From JAFMDF01 sp965222705 (GTDB lineage Bacteria; Bacteroidota; Bacteroidia; Chitinophagales; Saprospiraceae), in the NCBI GenBank assembly GCA_965222705.1, contig CBDCUO010000016.1, positions 248,001 through 312,000 on the forward strand: 64,000 nucleotides of DNA. Reading direction: 5' to 3'. The position numbers and the translations under genes were made by a program. The notes beneath the pieces were generated by a model, which saw only the letters and a list, made by a program, of their open reading frames with translations, did no database searches and was not told the DNA's origin. Shown in pieces: positions 54,601-62,709 of the stretch. Numbering within the stretch: position 1 is the first letter of the stretch; each line of letters begins with the position of its first letter.

Positions 54601-54825
54601 TACTTTGTAAACTAAATTTCTTAATTTTTTGAACATGTCTTTTTCTCCAACTCTTCGTTGCGTACTCGCCTTGATAGCTACGGCTATGGCCAGCCCACCC
54701 GTTTCGGTTCACTCACTCAAAAGCTCATCGAGCTTTTGCCCTTCGGGTTCGTTCGCTCATGTCGCGCCTTGATTTGAAGGAAAATTCAAAGCTCAAAAAG
54801 ATCAATTAACTTAATTTACAAAGTA
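54601..54825. mobile_element. MITE-like non-autonomous element related to the IS630 copy
   Basis: 225 bp bounded by TACTTTGTAAA (54601-54611) and TTTACAAAGTA (54815-54825), an 11-bp perfect inverted repeat sharing its first ten bases with the adjacent IS630 element. It carries no transposase; the interior is GC-richer than its surroundings and has a palindrome AAAAGCTCATCGAGCTTTT (54719-54737). TACTAAA repeats on both sides (54594-54600, 54824-54830). Likely mobilised by the IS630 transposase. Confidence 0.7.
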
Positions 54826-54830
54826 CTAAA

Positions 54831-55256
54831 AGATAGCTTTGTCAATTAAATTTAAAATCATTAGTTCAAAACTAAATAAAAAACAAAAAATAACATATAA
54901 ATTTTACGTGCAAATATATATATGCCTTATTTCAATACACAAACATAAAAATAAAATATTCTATAACTGACAATATTTAGTTTTTGCAGCCGCCTAATGG
55001 GAGGGTTGCAACTGAGTTGATTCTGTATGCTAAAACTATAAGTTTTTTAAAATTTTACTGGATTAGCCTTTGATTAATAATCAAAGTTTATTAATTTTCC
55101 AATATAATTAGAAAAACTTTCTTGAAAGAACAAAAAGCCAATCCAAAGCTCGTCAAACGTTCTTTGAATAAGCACATTCTTAATCTTATTTCATAACTAA
55201 TCAGTGATGGAATACGCCCAATTTTCTATTCCATTATTGCTAAAATCATCTCATTT
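54831..55256. other. AT-rich intergenic region, no gene seen
   Basis: 426 bp of very AT-rich sequence between the MITE-like element and the small DNA-binding protein gene. No reading frame, terminator or clear -33/-7 pair was found. Confidence 0.5.
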
Positions 55257-55520
55257 ATGAAAATTACTTTCGAAGAGTTAAGAAACATCAAGCACAACCT
55301 GCCTACGGGAAGTGTAAAGCGCATTGCCGACGAATTAAACATTGATGAACAAACCGTTCGAAATTATTTTGGTGCTAAAAAATTTACTAAGGGAGAAACC
55401 GCTGGATGGCATCTTCAACCCGGACCTAATGGAGGCATATTAAGCATAAACGATACGACTATCTTGGATCTTGCTAAACAAATTATTGAAAAAAGCAAGA
55501 CTCCATCAACCGAGGTATAA
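55257..55520 (+). CDS. Small DNA-binding protein of the Bacteroidota type
   Basis: 87 residues. It starts with a helix-turn-helix-like segment (PTGSVKRIADELNIDEQTVRNYFG) followed by a short beta part with GPNGGILSINDTTILDLAKQIIE. Short proteins of this layout are annotated in many Bacteroidota as DNA-binding proteins. It is probably a transcription or nucleoid factor. A bidirectional terminator follows the stop. Codon use is like its neighbours. Confidence 0.75.
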   Translation: MKITFEELRNIKHNLPTGSVKRIADELNIDEQTVRNYFGAKKFTKGETAGWHLQPGPNGGILSINDTTILDLAKQIIEKSKTPSTEV

Positions 55521-55537
55521 AAAAAGAAGCAACAAAT

Positions 55538-55578
55538 AAAAAGCAGTAAGAATTCGCTAATTTTTCTTACTGCTTTTT
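55538..55578. terminator. Bidirectional rho-independent terminator
   Basis: AAAAAGCAGTAAGAA and TTCTTACTGCTTTTT pair perfectly over 15 bases with an 11-nt loop. It separates the small DNA-binding gene from the convergent nuclease-fold gene and includes the latter's last codons. Confidence 0.9.
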
Positions 55579-56039
55579 TTATTTATTGCCGGTGCGGCAG
55601 GGATCGCTTCCAAAAAATAATACGACTGGTTATTATAGTCCATTTTACAGCAAAAAGTATCTACTCCATTCGTTACCACTAAATATGTCACCTGTAAAGC
55701 CAGGTTGTATCGAGCAATTTGGTCAAAAGCGGATTGGGTAATTTTTACTTCCGGTGCTTTGCATTCAATCAATAAGTAAGGATTCACTACTTGGTCGTAG
55801 ATAATAATATCACATCTCTTAAACAAACTATTTACTCTTATCCCTCTTTCAACGTGAATGCTGTTTTTACTATAATTTTTTTCTTTCTGTAAGTATAGCA
55901 AAGTAAGTTGACGAACCACTTCCTCTGATTGAAATATCAGGTATTTTTTTCTGATTTGGCAAAAAATATAGCGTTTATTTTTTTGCTTTCCAAATAGAAG
56001 GTTCGTTTGATATTTTAGAAAATCAATTGATATTTTCAC
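55557..56039 (-). CDS. HsdR-N-like (PD-(D/E)XK fold) protein
   Basis: 160 residues similar to the isolated type I restriction R-protein N-terminal domain (HSDR_N_2) found singly in many Bacteroidota. The nuclease-fold motif is RCDIIIYD ... YLLIECKAP (Asp ... Glu-x-Lys), then SAFDQIARYNLALQVTYLVVTNG. No helicase or specificity subunit is nearby, so a restriction role is unlikely; it may act in DNA repair or turnover. The start is GTG 56039, which lies inside an 8-bp palindrome. Confidence 0.85.
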   Translation of the reverse strand: MKISIDFLKYQTNLLFGKQKNKRYIFCQIRKKYLIFQSEEVVRQLTLLYLQKEKNYSKNSIHVERGIRVNSLFKRCDIIIYDQVVNPYLLIECKAPEVKITQSAFDQIARYNLALQVTYLVVTNGVDTFCCKMDYNNQSYYFLEAIPAAPAINKKSSKKN

Positions 56040-56050
56040 GATGTGAAAAT
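56032..56050. promoter_or_regulatory. Palindrome over the start of the HsdR-N-like gene
   Basis: ATTTTCAC-GAT-GTGAAAAT, perfect 8-bp arms, overlaps the GTG start codon. It could be an operator or a translation-blocking hairpin. Seen only as sequence symmetry. Confidence 0.4.
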
Positions 56051-56125
56051 GCTAATAATGGTCCAAAATTAAAGTAATAATAAAGCTTGTCTGGCCAAAA
56101 ATAAATATAGTCCGATCGCTCTTTT

Positions 56126-57565
56126 TTAAGCCCATCTTTCAGTGCTTACCATTGCTCTTGGATAATCCCTTCCCAATTTTACTTTAGATTTAGCTAGCTC
56201 TATATCAGAAAGCGCATCTGGGCGATGTATTTTCTCTGCCGGCAAAGTTCTCAACTCAGGTAACCATCGTTTAATATAGTTTCCTCTAGGGTCATATCTT
56301 TTGGCTTGGGCCAAAAGATTAAAATGCTTGTTTTCTCTGGGATCACTACCCACCCCAGCTATATAGTTCCAATTTCCCCAATTACTGCAAGGGTCATAGT
56401 CAATTAGAAGCGATTCGAAGTAATCTGCTCCCATTTGCCAATTAACCATTAAATCCCTTACTAAAAAACTGGCGGCATTTTGCCGTCCCCGATTGGACAT
56501 GTATCCAGTTAATTGGAGCTCTCGCATATTGGCATCAATAAACGGAACACCCGTCTTACCTTCTCTCCAAATTTCAAATAATTGCCTGTCGTCTTTCCAT
56601 TCAGGATTTATTCGTCGAATAGTTCCACCTTTTTGAAAAATGGCATTTTCATATTTTTTACCCATCAAGCGAAAAAAATCCCTCCATAATAACTCAAAAA
56701 ACAATCCATAGGTTGATTTATTTTTTCCATGCTCTTTTTCATATTGCTTTAATTCCCAATAAATGGTCTTAGGAGATAAGCAGCCCTGCGCCAGCCAGGG
56801 AGAAAATTTGGAAGAAGAATCTCCCCCAAGCAAGCTATCCCGCATTTCCTTATAGTCCTTAATGGAATTGGAGTCCCATAAATAATATTTTAATCGTTTC
56901 AATCCTTCGGTTTCTCCTCCTCTGAATCGAATAACGGCACGGGGGTCTTCTAAAAAATCTTCCTGCCCAAAATCTTCCAAGGTTGGAATAGCTCCCTCTT
57001 CTATTTTTATTGTCCATTTTTTAAAATCTTCCCTTGCTGGCCTGAGTAAAGGAATCCTTATTGGAATAAATCGCTCAACTTCTTTTTTAAAACTGGCAAA
57101 AAGGTCAGGTGTGTGCGTGACTGGAAAGGGCAAATCTGCTGTATAGTAGAGCATTTTCCCTCTCGAAAAACGGACTTCTTGCCCAATGGACCAAAGCTTT
57201 TTCTCTAGCTCATCTTGTACCTTCACCTCTTCTGCTGTCCTTTCCCTATTACAAAAAACCCATGCACTTTTAACCTTTCGAGCTAGTTCAAATAGCACTT
57301 CTTCCGGTTTTCCTACTCTGACAATCAGTGTGCTTCCCAATTGCTGTAAGGATCTCCGCAAATCACAAATACTTTCAATAATAAATTTTGTTCGGTATTT
57401 GCCCGTTTTTGGAAAACCATATTTGGTTTTTCCTTTGAAAACTCGCTCATCAAATACATAAACGGGAATAACTTCTTCCCCCTGTCGAAGTGCATCCGTC
57501 AAGGCTTCATTATCGTGTAGTCTCAAATCTTGTCGAAACCAAACTATTACCCGCTTTTTTTTCAT
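56126..57565 (-). CDS. DASH-type cryptochrome / photolyase
   Basis: 479 residues. An N-terminal photolyase alpha/beta domain (VIVWFRQDLRLHDNEAL) is followed by a FAD-binding helical domain with GCLSPKTIYWEL, LFFELLWRDFFR, GYMSNRGRQNAASFLV, WGNWNYIAGVGSDPRENKHFN and the LAQAKRYDPRGNYIKRWLPEL tail typical of Cry-DASH. These flavoproteins repair cyclobutane dimers in single-stranded DNA and may sense blue light. A TAAATTTG -7 element is at 57622-57615. Usual length for the class. Confidence 0.95.
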   Translation of the reverse strand: MKKKRVIVWFRQDLRLHDNEALTDALRQGEEVIPVYVFDERVFKGKTKYGFPKTGKYRTKFIIESICDLRRSLQQLGSTLIVRVGKPEEVLFELARKVKSAWVFCNRERTAEEVKVQDELEKKLWSIGQEVRFSRGKMLYYTADLPFPVTHTPDLFASFKKEVERFIPIRIPLLRPAREDFKKWTIKIEEGAIPTLEDFGQEDFLEDPRAVIRFRGGETEGLKRLKYYLWDSNSIKDYKEMRDSLLGGDSSSKFSPWLAQGCLSPKTIYWELKQYEKEHGKNKSTYGLFFELLWRDFFRLMGKKYENAIFQKGGTIRRINPEWKDDRQLFEIWREGKTGVPFIDANMRELQLTGYMSNRGRQNAASFLVRDLMVNWQMGADYFESLLIDYDPCSNWGNWNYIAGVGSDPRENKHFNLLAQAKRYDPRGNYIKRWLPELRTLPAEKIHRPDALSDIELAKSKVKLGRDYPRAMVSTERWA

Positions 57566-57614
57566 AATTGAATGGATAATTTTTTCTTTTCTTATTTGGT
57601 CGAAACGTCTTTGG

Positions 57615-57622
57615 CAAATTTA
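57615..57622 (-). promoter_or_regulatory. Putative -7 element (TAAATTTG) of the cryptochrome gene
   Basis: TAnnTTTG on the minus strand about 50 bp before the ATG at 57565; -33 not clear. Confidence 0.35.
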
Positions 57623-57712
57623 AGTAGTTTAGTCTAAATATTGCGATTATGGCTGAGAAAAGGCAATATGAGGCATTTTTCAGCAGTCCGTTCACGGTGT
57701 CGTTTATCTGCC

Positions 57713-58219
57713 TTAATCATTGTCCAGAAAATCATAAACCTCTTTCATTCTTTTCCATATCGAACCTTTTAGTTCAAAAAAAGGCCTACTTAGTTGCTCC
57801 AATTCTTCTTTGTAAATAATATATAATTCCTTTCTTTCCCGTCGATTTTCGCGAAGAGGATCTGGCTCCCAAGGAATTTCTACTCCACACAAAAAGTAAA
57901 TATCCGGAAGGTTGTCCCGAAGTAATCGAATAATCTGTGGGTCACAATGACCATATTTATACTCTGACCATATTTTTAAAACCAAAAAGGAAGTATCGCA
58001 AAAAAGATAATTAGGGTTTAATTCTTTTATTTTTCTTTCCAATTTTAACTGCCCTTTTGCAATCGCTAGTAAATCTTCTTTTTGATAAGAGCGATCTATT
58101 CTTTTTAGGTAATCACGAGCATATTCTGGCACAAAATCCACATTAAATAGGGCAGCCGCCAGCTTCGTCAAAGTCGTTTTGCCACTGGATTCAGGTCCTG
58201 TAAAAACTATTTTCTTCAT
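57713..58219 (-). CDS. NadR-like P-loop kinase
   Basis: 168 residues matching the kinase domain of NadR (nicotinamide ribose kinase-like AAA_28): P-loop FTGPESSGKTTL, then VPEYARDYL, the Asp of FCDTSFLV (Walker B-like) and DPLRENRRERKELYIIYKEEL (lid). It would phosphorylate nicotinamide riboside to NMN in NAD salvage. It lacks the adenylyltransferase domain of full NadR. An NrtR-like regulator is encoded about 1.2 kb away. Confidence 0.85.
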   Translation of the reverse strand: MKKIVFTGPESSGKTTLTKLAAALFNVDFVPEYARDYLKRIDRSYQKEDLLAIAKGQLKLERKIKELNPNYLFCDTSFLVLKIWSEYKYGHCDPQIIRLLRDNLPDIYFLCGVEIPWEPDPLRENRRERKELYIIYKEELEQLSRPFFELKGSIWKRMKEVYDFLDND

Positions 58220-58299
58220 CTAGATTTCTCGTTTAGAAATGGGAGATAAAATACTTTTAAGTCCGTTACTTAACATTTTTTAGCAAAAAGTCAATATTG

Positions 58300-58332
58300 C
58301 AAAATTACTATTAGAAAACTAAATTTGAGCAA
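58300..58332 (-). promoter_or_regulatory. Putative promoter of the NadR-like kinase gene
   Basis: Minus-strand TTG (58332-58330) and TAATTTTG (58307-58300) with a 22-bp spacer; slightly long but otherwise fitting. Confidence 0.4.
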
Positions 58333-58375
58333 TTTTAATTACCAAAAGTGCTATCTGGTCCATCTATATTTATAT

Positions 58376-58957
58376 ATGCACGATATAGAACCATATTACC
58401 GTTGGAGAGATAAATATGTGGCTTCGCATGACCACAAATCTCCCTTTTTTGGAAAGACTTATGATGAATTTAAGTATCATAAAAAAATATATAATTATTT
58501 TATTCATCCTCAATGGGATGAATTTGGTTCTTCTACGCTTTATACCAAAGTACTATTTTTAGACTATGAGGAAGGGTACGCAATTTTAGAATTTATTGGC
58601 GAATGGAACGATGCCTTGCACAATGACATTATGCTGCTCAAGCGCAATTTAATCGAAGTCTTGTTAGATCAAGGGATTTATAAATTCATTTTAATCTGCG
58701 AGAACGTTCTGAATTTTCACGGATCTGATGATTGTTATTATGAAGAATGGAGGGAGGAAGTTCGAGAACAAAATGGCTGGATTTGTTTGGTTAATACCCT
58801 AAGACACATAGAGGAAGAAATGAAGAATACACGACTACAATATCACATCAATTTTGGAAAATATTATAATAACCTGAACTGGCGCCCATACAAGCCAGAT
58901 TTATTATACAATGTAATCGAAGCTTTAGTCAATGGAGAAATTAAGCAGTTAGTCTAA
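58376..58957 (+). CDS. Conserved Bacteroidota protein of unknown function
   Basis: 193 residues from ATG 58376 (MHDIEPYYRWRDKY); a TTG at 58325 would add 17 residues outside the conserved start. Acidic and aromatic-rich, no membrane helix or signal. Segments such as IHPQWDEFGSSTLY, GYAILEFIGEWNDALHND and FILICENVLNFHGSDDCYYE give it a well-ordered cytoplasmic look. I know similar proteins only as conserved hypotheticals. Convergent with the RidA gene; the two stop codons are 6 bp apart. Confidence 0.75.
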   Translation: MHDIEPYYRWRDKYVASHDHKSPFFGKTYDEFKYHKKIYNYFIHPQWDEFGSSTLYTKVLFLDYEEGYAILEFIGEWNDALHNDIMLLKRNLIEVLLDQGIYKFILICENVLNFHGSDDCYYEEWREEVREQNGWICLVNTLRHIEEEMKNTRLQYHINFGKYYNNLNWRPYKPDLLYNVIEALVNGEIKQLV

Positions 58958-58963
58958 TTTAGA

Positions 58964-59416
58964 TCAATTTACTTTACAAGCGATACATTCGATCTCCACT
59001 TTGGCATTTAAGGCTAAGCCATTTGCCCCTAAAGCACTTCTAGCGGGCTTGCTTTTGGGAAAAAATTTTATATATTCTTCATTCATTTCGTGCCATTCCT
59101 CCATATCTGCCATCATAATCGTGCATTTAACTATTTGACTCAAGGAAGAACCATTGGCTTCTAAAACAGCTTTGATGTTTTTCATAGCTTGTCGGGTTTC
59201 CCCCTTTATGCCCCCCTTAGCAAGTTCAGGAGTGCCGGGAATGTTGCCTATTTGACCGGATAAAAATATCCAATTCCCTACAATTACTGCATCCGAGAAA
59301 GGTAAGTTCATCTTTTTTGTGCTGGCAGAAACATAATAATTAAGCATTGCTTTTTTTTGTGAGTTACATGAAATGTTAAAGAAGAAAAACGCCAGAATAA
59401 AAATCAAGTTTTTCAT
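58964..59416 (-). CDS. RidA/YjgF-family protein exported as a lipoprotein
   Basis: 150 residues. It begins with a lipoprotein signal (MKNLIFILAFFFFNISC, Cys17) before a complete RidA domain: PFSDAVIVGNWIFLSGQIG, GIKGETRQAMKNIKAVLEANG, KPARSALGANGLALNAKVEIECIA. The conserved catalytic Arg is present in KPARSA. RidA hydrolyses reactive enamine/imine intermediates, normally in the cytosol; an extracytoplasmic form is less common. ATG 59416 is preferred over an upstream start at 59512, which lies inside the Nudix gene. It follows that gene by 4 bp. Confidence 0.9.
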   Translation of the reverse strand: MKNLIFILAFFFFNISCNSQKKAMLNYYVSASTKKMNLPFSDAVIVGNWIFLSGQIGNIPGTPELAKGGIKGETRQAMKNIKAVLEANGSSLSQIVKCTIMMADMEEWHEMNEEYIKFFPKSKPARSALGANGLALNAKVEIECIACKVN

Positions 59417-59420
59417 AGAG

Positions 59421-60158
59421 TTAAGGTCTATACTTTTTCTTACTCTTAGGTAGAGAAACATCAAAATGGAAGCCTTCATCTTCCGATAGGCGCTGATATC
59501 TTTCCGGATCAAAGCGGTACAACTTTGCAGGGCGATGTGCTACCCCTGCTTGTACTTCTCCCAAATCAATCAACATATCCATTGTCAATATCTTTTTTCT
59601 AAAATTTCGTTTATCCAGCTTCTCCTCTAAAATGGCTTCATACAAATGCTGCAATTCGGTAAGCGTAAATTTGGCGGGCAATAATTCAAATCCCACTGGT
59701 TGGCGTTTAACCCTTAACTTTAGCCGGTCAAAACAGGCTTTTAATATTTGGTCATGGTCAAAAGGCATCCCACTCACTTCTGACACGGAATGCCACTCTG
59801 CCTTTTTGGCGATAGAAGAAGGCGTAACTTTATAATTCCGAATTTTTACTAAAGAATAATAGGCCACTGTTATAACCCGCCCAAAGGGATGCCGATTTAC
59901 GGAACCAAAAGTCTTTACCTGCTCTAAATAAACGTCACTCAAGCCAGTCAATTCTTTCAAAACCCTTTGAGCAGCACTGTCTAGGTCTTCCTTTTGATAA
60001 ACAAAATTGCCGGGGAGCGCCCATTTTCCTTTAAAAGGCACTTCTCCCCTTTTTATCAATAACACTTTTAAGTCTGCTTCATCAAAGCCAAAAATAATAT
60101 TGTCAACCGTAAAGGCAGATTTAAAAAAGGTATCAAAAGCTGCTGTCATTTTTGCCAT
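59421..60158 (-). CDS. NrtR/AraR-like Nudix-domain transcriptional regulator
   Basis: 245 residues: an N-terminal Nudix domain whose catalytic box is degenerate (GNFVYQKEDLDSAAQRVLKELTGL; the REUXEE core reads RVLKEL), then a winged-helix domain (about 165-235: LTELQHLYEAILEEKLDKRNFRKKIL ... GVAHRPAKLYRFD). This pattern is that of NrtR-family repressors, in which the Nudix fold is a ligand sensor. In Bacteroidota, relatives control either NAD or pentose genes. It is probably co-transcribed with the RidA lipoprotein. Confidence 0.88.
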   Translation of the reverse strand: MAKMTAAFDTFFKSAFTVDNIIFGFDEADLKVLLIKRGEVPFKGKWALPGNFVYQKEDLDSAAQRVLKELTGLSDVYLEQVKTFGSVNRHPFGRVITVAYYSLVKIRNYKVTPSSIAKKAEWHSVSEVSGMPFDHDQILKACFDRLKLRVKRQPVGFELLPAKFTLTELQHLYEAILEEKLDKRNFRKKILTMDMLIDLGEVQAGVAHRPAKLYRFDPERYQRLSEDEGFHFDVSLPKSKKKYRP

Positions 60159-60295
60159 AAATGCCCTTGGTTAGGAAGAAGATTTTCTAAGGGGCGAAAA
60201 ATAGCAAATATTCAGTGCTTCTGCAATTGATTGAGGAATAATTAGTGTAAAAATGACACCATGTATAAAAAGAAGGGTCTATTGGTGGGAGTTTT

Positions 60296-61189
60296 CTATT
60301 TTTCTCCAAAGCTTTTGATAATTTCCTCATCATCTTTTCCTAAGTTATCTAAAAGAAATTGCGTATCGTCTGCAAAATCGTCATTGGGGAATTTTTGCAA
60401 AAATTCTTCGTACAGTTTCTTGGCAATTTCTTTGTCTTTCAGATCATTATCGTAAGTAAAGGCTTTCAGGAAAAGCGCTTGAGATGCTTTTTCATAATCG
60501 GGGTACTGGGCATAAATCCAGTCATATAATTCAATGGCTTGGGGAAAGGCGCGAATAGCTCGCGCCGTTTCACCAGCCTTATGTAGATAGTCTGGACTCA
60601 GCGAGTCCTTTGGTTTGAGTATTGCGTATAATTGACAAATCCGAATAAAATCATTCGCTGCTTTAAAATCAACCCGATGTGTCTTTTCGTCATACATCGT
60701 GCCACCTAATGTTTGAATATCTTCGACTATAGAACTAGTATTTGCCTGGACAAATTGTTGCGCATCCTGATTTTTTTCGCCATCCAAAAATTGTTGAGCA
60801 TATAATTTTTTAATAATGCCTGCAACAATTGGGCTTCTTAAATTATTTTCATAAATAGATGCCAAAGACCAAACATTACTCGGCGTACCCGAAGCACTAA
60901 AAAATGCTTTTATTCCCTCCATCAAAGTCTGGACAGCATCCGTAAAAGCCTTATTATCTATCTGCAATTGGGCAATATCGTTTATATATGCCACATTTTT
61001 TTCCGCATCCATTGGATTCGCCTGAATGGTTGCTCTGTATTCTTCAATTAAAGCTTTTCGAGTTTCCAGTGAAGGGTTTTCAGCAACGGCCTTTTTTAGC
61101 ATCCCCAATTTTGAATTGTCTTCCTTATTGATTGACTGACAAGCTGTCAACGAAACGATTATAAAAATTAACAAAGTTCTAAAGTCCAT
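60296..61189 (-). CDS. TPR-like lipoprotein
   Basis: 297 residues. A lipoprotein signal (IFIIVSLTAC, Cys17) is followed by helical repeats of the tetratricopeptide kind, clearest at the C-terminus (AFPQAIELYDWIYAQYPDYEKASQALFLKAFTYD, EIAKKLYEEFLQKFPNDDFADDTQFLL), similar to YbgF/BamD-type envelope proteins. It probably works as a scaffold in the periplasm. A strong promoter precedes it. Confidence 0.82.
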   Translation of the reverse strand: MDFRTLLIFIIVSLTACQSINKEDNSKLGMLKKAVAENPSLETRKALIEEYRATIQANPMDAEKNVAYINDIAQLQIDNKAFTDAVQTLMEGIKAFFSASGTPSNVWSLASIYENNLRSPIVAGIIKKLYAQQFLDGEKNQDAQQFVQANTSSIVEDIQTLGGTMYDEKTHRVDFKAANDFIRICQLYAILKPKDSLSPDYLHKAGETARAIRAFPQAIELYDWIYAQYPDYEKASQALFLKAFTYDNDLKDKEIAKKLYEEFLQKFPNDDFADDTQFLLDNLGKDDEEIIKSFGEK

Positions 61190-61209
61190 ATATCATCTTG
61201 ATTTCAATG

Positions 61210-61239
61210 CAAAATTACGGCTCTTTTTTGGTTTTGCAA
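61210..61239 (-). promoter_or_regulatory. Promoter of the TPR lipoprotein gene
   Basis: Minus-strand TTG (61239-61237, within TTTTG context) and TAATTTTG (61217-61210) separated by 19 bp, the ideal Bacteroidota spacing. The start codon is about 20 bp downstream. Confidence 0.65.
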
Positions 61240-61243
61240 AAAC

Positions 61244-61753
61244 TTATTCCTTATCTTCTTCAATAAAGCCATCAGGATATAGCTCTAATTCTAAAACTTT
61301 GCTTTGACTTGCATCATACACCTCTCCCTTAACGGAAGTATTTCCAGTTACTATATGAATAGACCAATCGCTGTCAATGGTAGCCACCGACTGGACTATA
61401 CTTTTCCCAGATGAAAAGGTGCCTGCAATTACCTTATGGTACAATAAAATGCCCTTTTTACTAAAAGTAACCAAGCGGTATTGATAGTTCATTAAACCTG
61501 CTTTCCAGTAAACAATTCCATAAAATCCTTCTGCATTAGGAATGGAAAAACAAGGGACAAATTCTGTAAATTCATCCAACTCACTTTCTTCAATTGGTTC
61601 AATGTACTGCTGAATTTCCAATATCGTTAAAGGAACGTTTTTTTGGCTAAAAGCATGGTGCATATCACTTCCGAGCCTAATAGGGAGGTCGATTACAGGA
61701 AACTTTTCAAGAAATTGATGAAAGTTTACACGCTTTTCTATTTTCAAATTCAT
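61244..61753 (-). CDS. Hypothetical protein
   Basis: 169 residues, cytoplasmic, no recognised family. The middle part (EGFYGIVYWKAGLMNYQYRLVTFSKKG ... VIAGTFSSGKSIVQSVATIDSDWSIHIVTG) alternates short strands as in a small beta-propeller or WD-like sensor, and the C-terminus is acidic. It stands alone between the TPR lipoprotein gene and the sdh operon, with its own -33/-7 pair. Confidence 0.7.
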   Translation of the reverse strand: MNLKIEKRVNFHQFLEKFPVIDLPIRLGSDMHHAFSQKNVPLTILEIQQYIEPIEESELDEFTEFVPCFSIPNAEGFYGIVYWKAGLMNYQYRLVTFSKKGILLYHKVIAGTFSSGKSIVQSVATIDSDWSIHIVTGNTSVKGEVYDASQSKVLELELYPDGFIEEDKE

Positions 61754-61785
61754 CTCATTTTATTTATGAATATAGAGTCTGATCG

Positions 61786-61817
61786 CAAAATTAGAATAAT
61801 TCTAAATAAGATGACAA
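61786..61817 (-). promoter_or_regulatory. Putative promoter of the 169-residue hypothetical gene
   Basis: Minus-strand TTG (61817-61815) and TAATTTTG (61793-61786), spacer 21 bp, about 35 bp before the ATG at 61753. Confidence 0.5.
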
Positions 61818-61841
61818 GAGAACATGATTGCTAACTATTAC

Positions 61842-61871
61842 TTGGTATATTCGCTTTAATAAATACATTTG
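61842..61871 (+). promoter_or_regulatory. Promoter of the succinate dehydrogenase operon
   Basis: TTG (61842-61844) and TACATTTG (61864-61871) with a 19-bp spacer fit the Bacteroidota -33/-7 consensus. The leader to the sdhC ATG would be about 65-70 nt. Confidence 0.7.
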
Positions 61872-61943
61872 CATTTTCACAAAAAGCGTCAATCCCAACA
61901 TAATCAATAACTTGAATCTAGGTAGCAAACAAAATCTATTAAT

Positions 61944-62636
61944 ATGAGTTGGTTTGGAAATTTTTTAACATCCTCTATTGGCAAAAAACTCATCATGAGT
62001 TTGACCGGTTTGTTCTTAATTATTTTTTTAGTTGTACATCTAGTAGGCAATTTACAACTACTAAGTAGTGACGGTGGCAAACAATTTAATCTCTACGCTA
62101 AATTTATGACCACGAACCCCTTAATCAAGTTTATTTCTTACGGGTTATATGCATTTATATTGCTACATTCTATACAAGGCATTCTATTATGGTTAAAAAA
62201 TCGTCGCGCAAGAGGTAGTGAACGATACGCTGTGCAAAAAACACGAGCCACAGGTACAGTGACGGGACTAGCTAAAAATATGGGCTGGTTAGGGATCATC
62301 ATTTTCGTTTTTCTGATTATCCACATGTACCAATTTTGGTTTCAAATGAAGATAGATGCGCTACCTTATGCGACTTATGATGGCGTAAGCGTAAAAAATC
62401 TTTATGCACCAGTAAAAGCAGCATTTACCAATATGGGGTTTGTAGTTTTCTATATTATTTCTATGATCATTATTGGGCTTCACTTGAAGCACGGATTTCA
62501 ATCTTCTTTTCAAACCTTGGGTTTAAATCATCAAAAATATACCCCTTTTATTAAAGGCTTGGGTACGGCTTATGCAATATTAATTCCTTTAGGTTTCGCA
62601 CTTATTCCTTTAATTTTCTTTTTTAGAAATCTTTAG
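61944..62636 (+). CDS. sdhC: Succinate dehydrogenase / fumarate reductase cytochrome b subunit
   Basis: 230 residues, five transmembrane helices, of the b558 family used by Bacteroidota (SSIGKKLIMSLTGLFLIIFLVVHLVGNL). Histidines in helices I, II (FILLHSIQGILLWL), IV (IIHMYQFWF) and V (IIGLHLKHGFQSSF) can hold two hemes. It anchors the dehydrogenase and passes electrons to menaquinone. First gene of the operon; sdhA follows after 73 bp. Confidence 0.95.
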   Translation: MSWFGNFLTSSIGKKLIMSLTGLFLIIFLVVHLVGNLQLLSSDGGKQFNLYAKFMTTNPLIKFISYGLYAFILLHSIQGILLWLKNRRARGSERYAVQKTRATGTVTGLAKNMGWLGIIIFVFLIIHMYQFWFQMKIDALPYATYDGVSVKNLYAPVKAAFTNMGFVVFYIISMIIIGLHLKHGFQSSFQTLGLNHQKYTPFIKGLGTAYAILIPLGFALIPLIFFFRNL

Positions 62637-62709
62637 AACAAAATATGCTTATGGCTCGAGGTCAAATCGCTTTTTCATTCCTCAGCCTCTAACTGCAAAA
62701 ACAAGATAT

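Noticed and set aside
54634..54771. 45-codon frame inside the MITE-like element
   Set aside because: Ser/Pro-rich, no ribosome-binding context, and it fills a structured GC-rich block; not supported as a gene.
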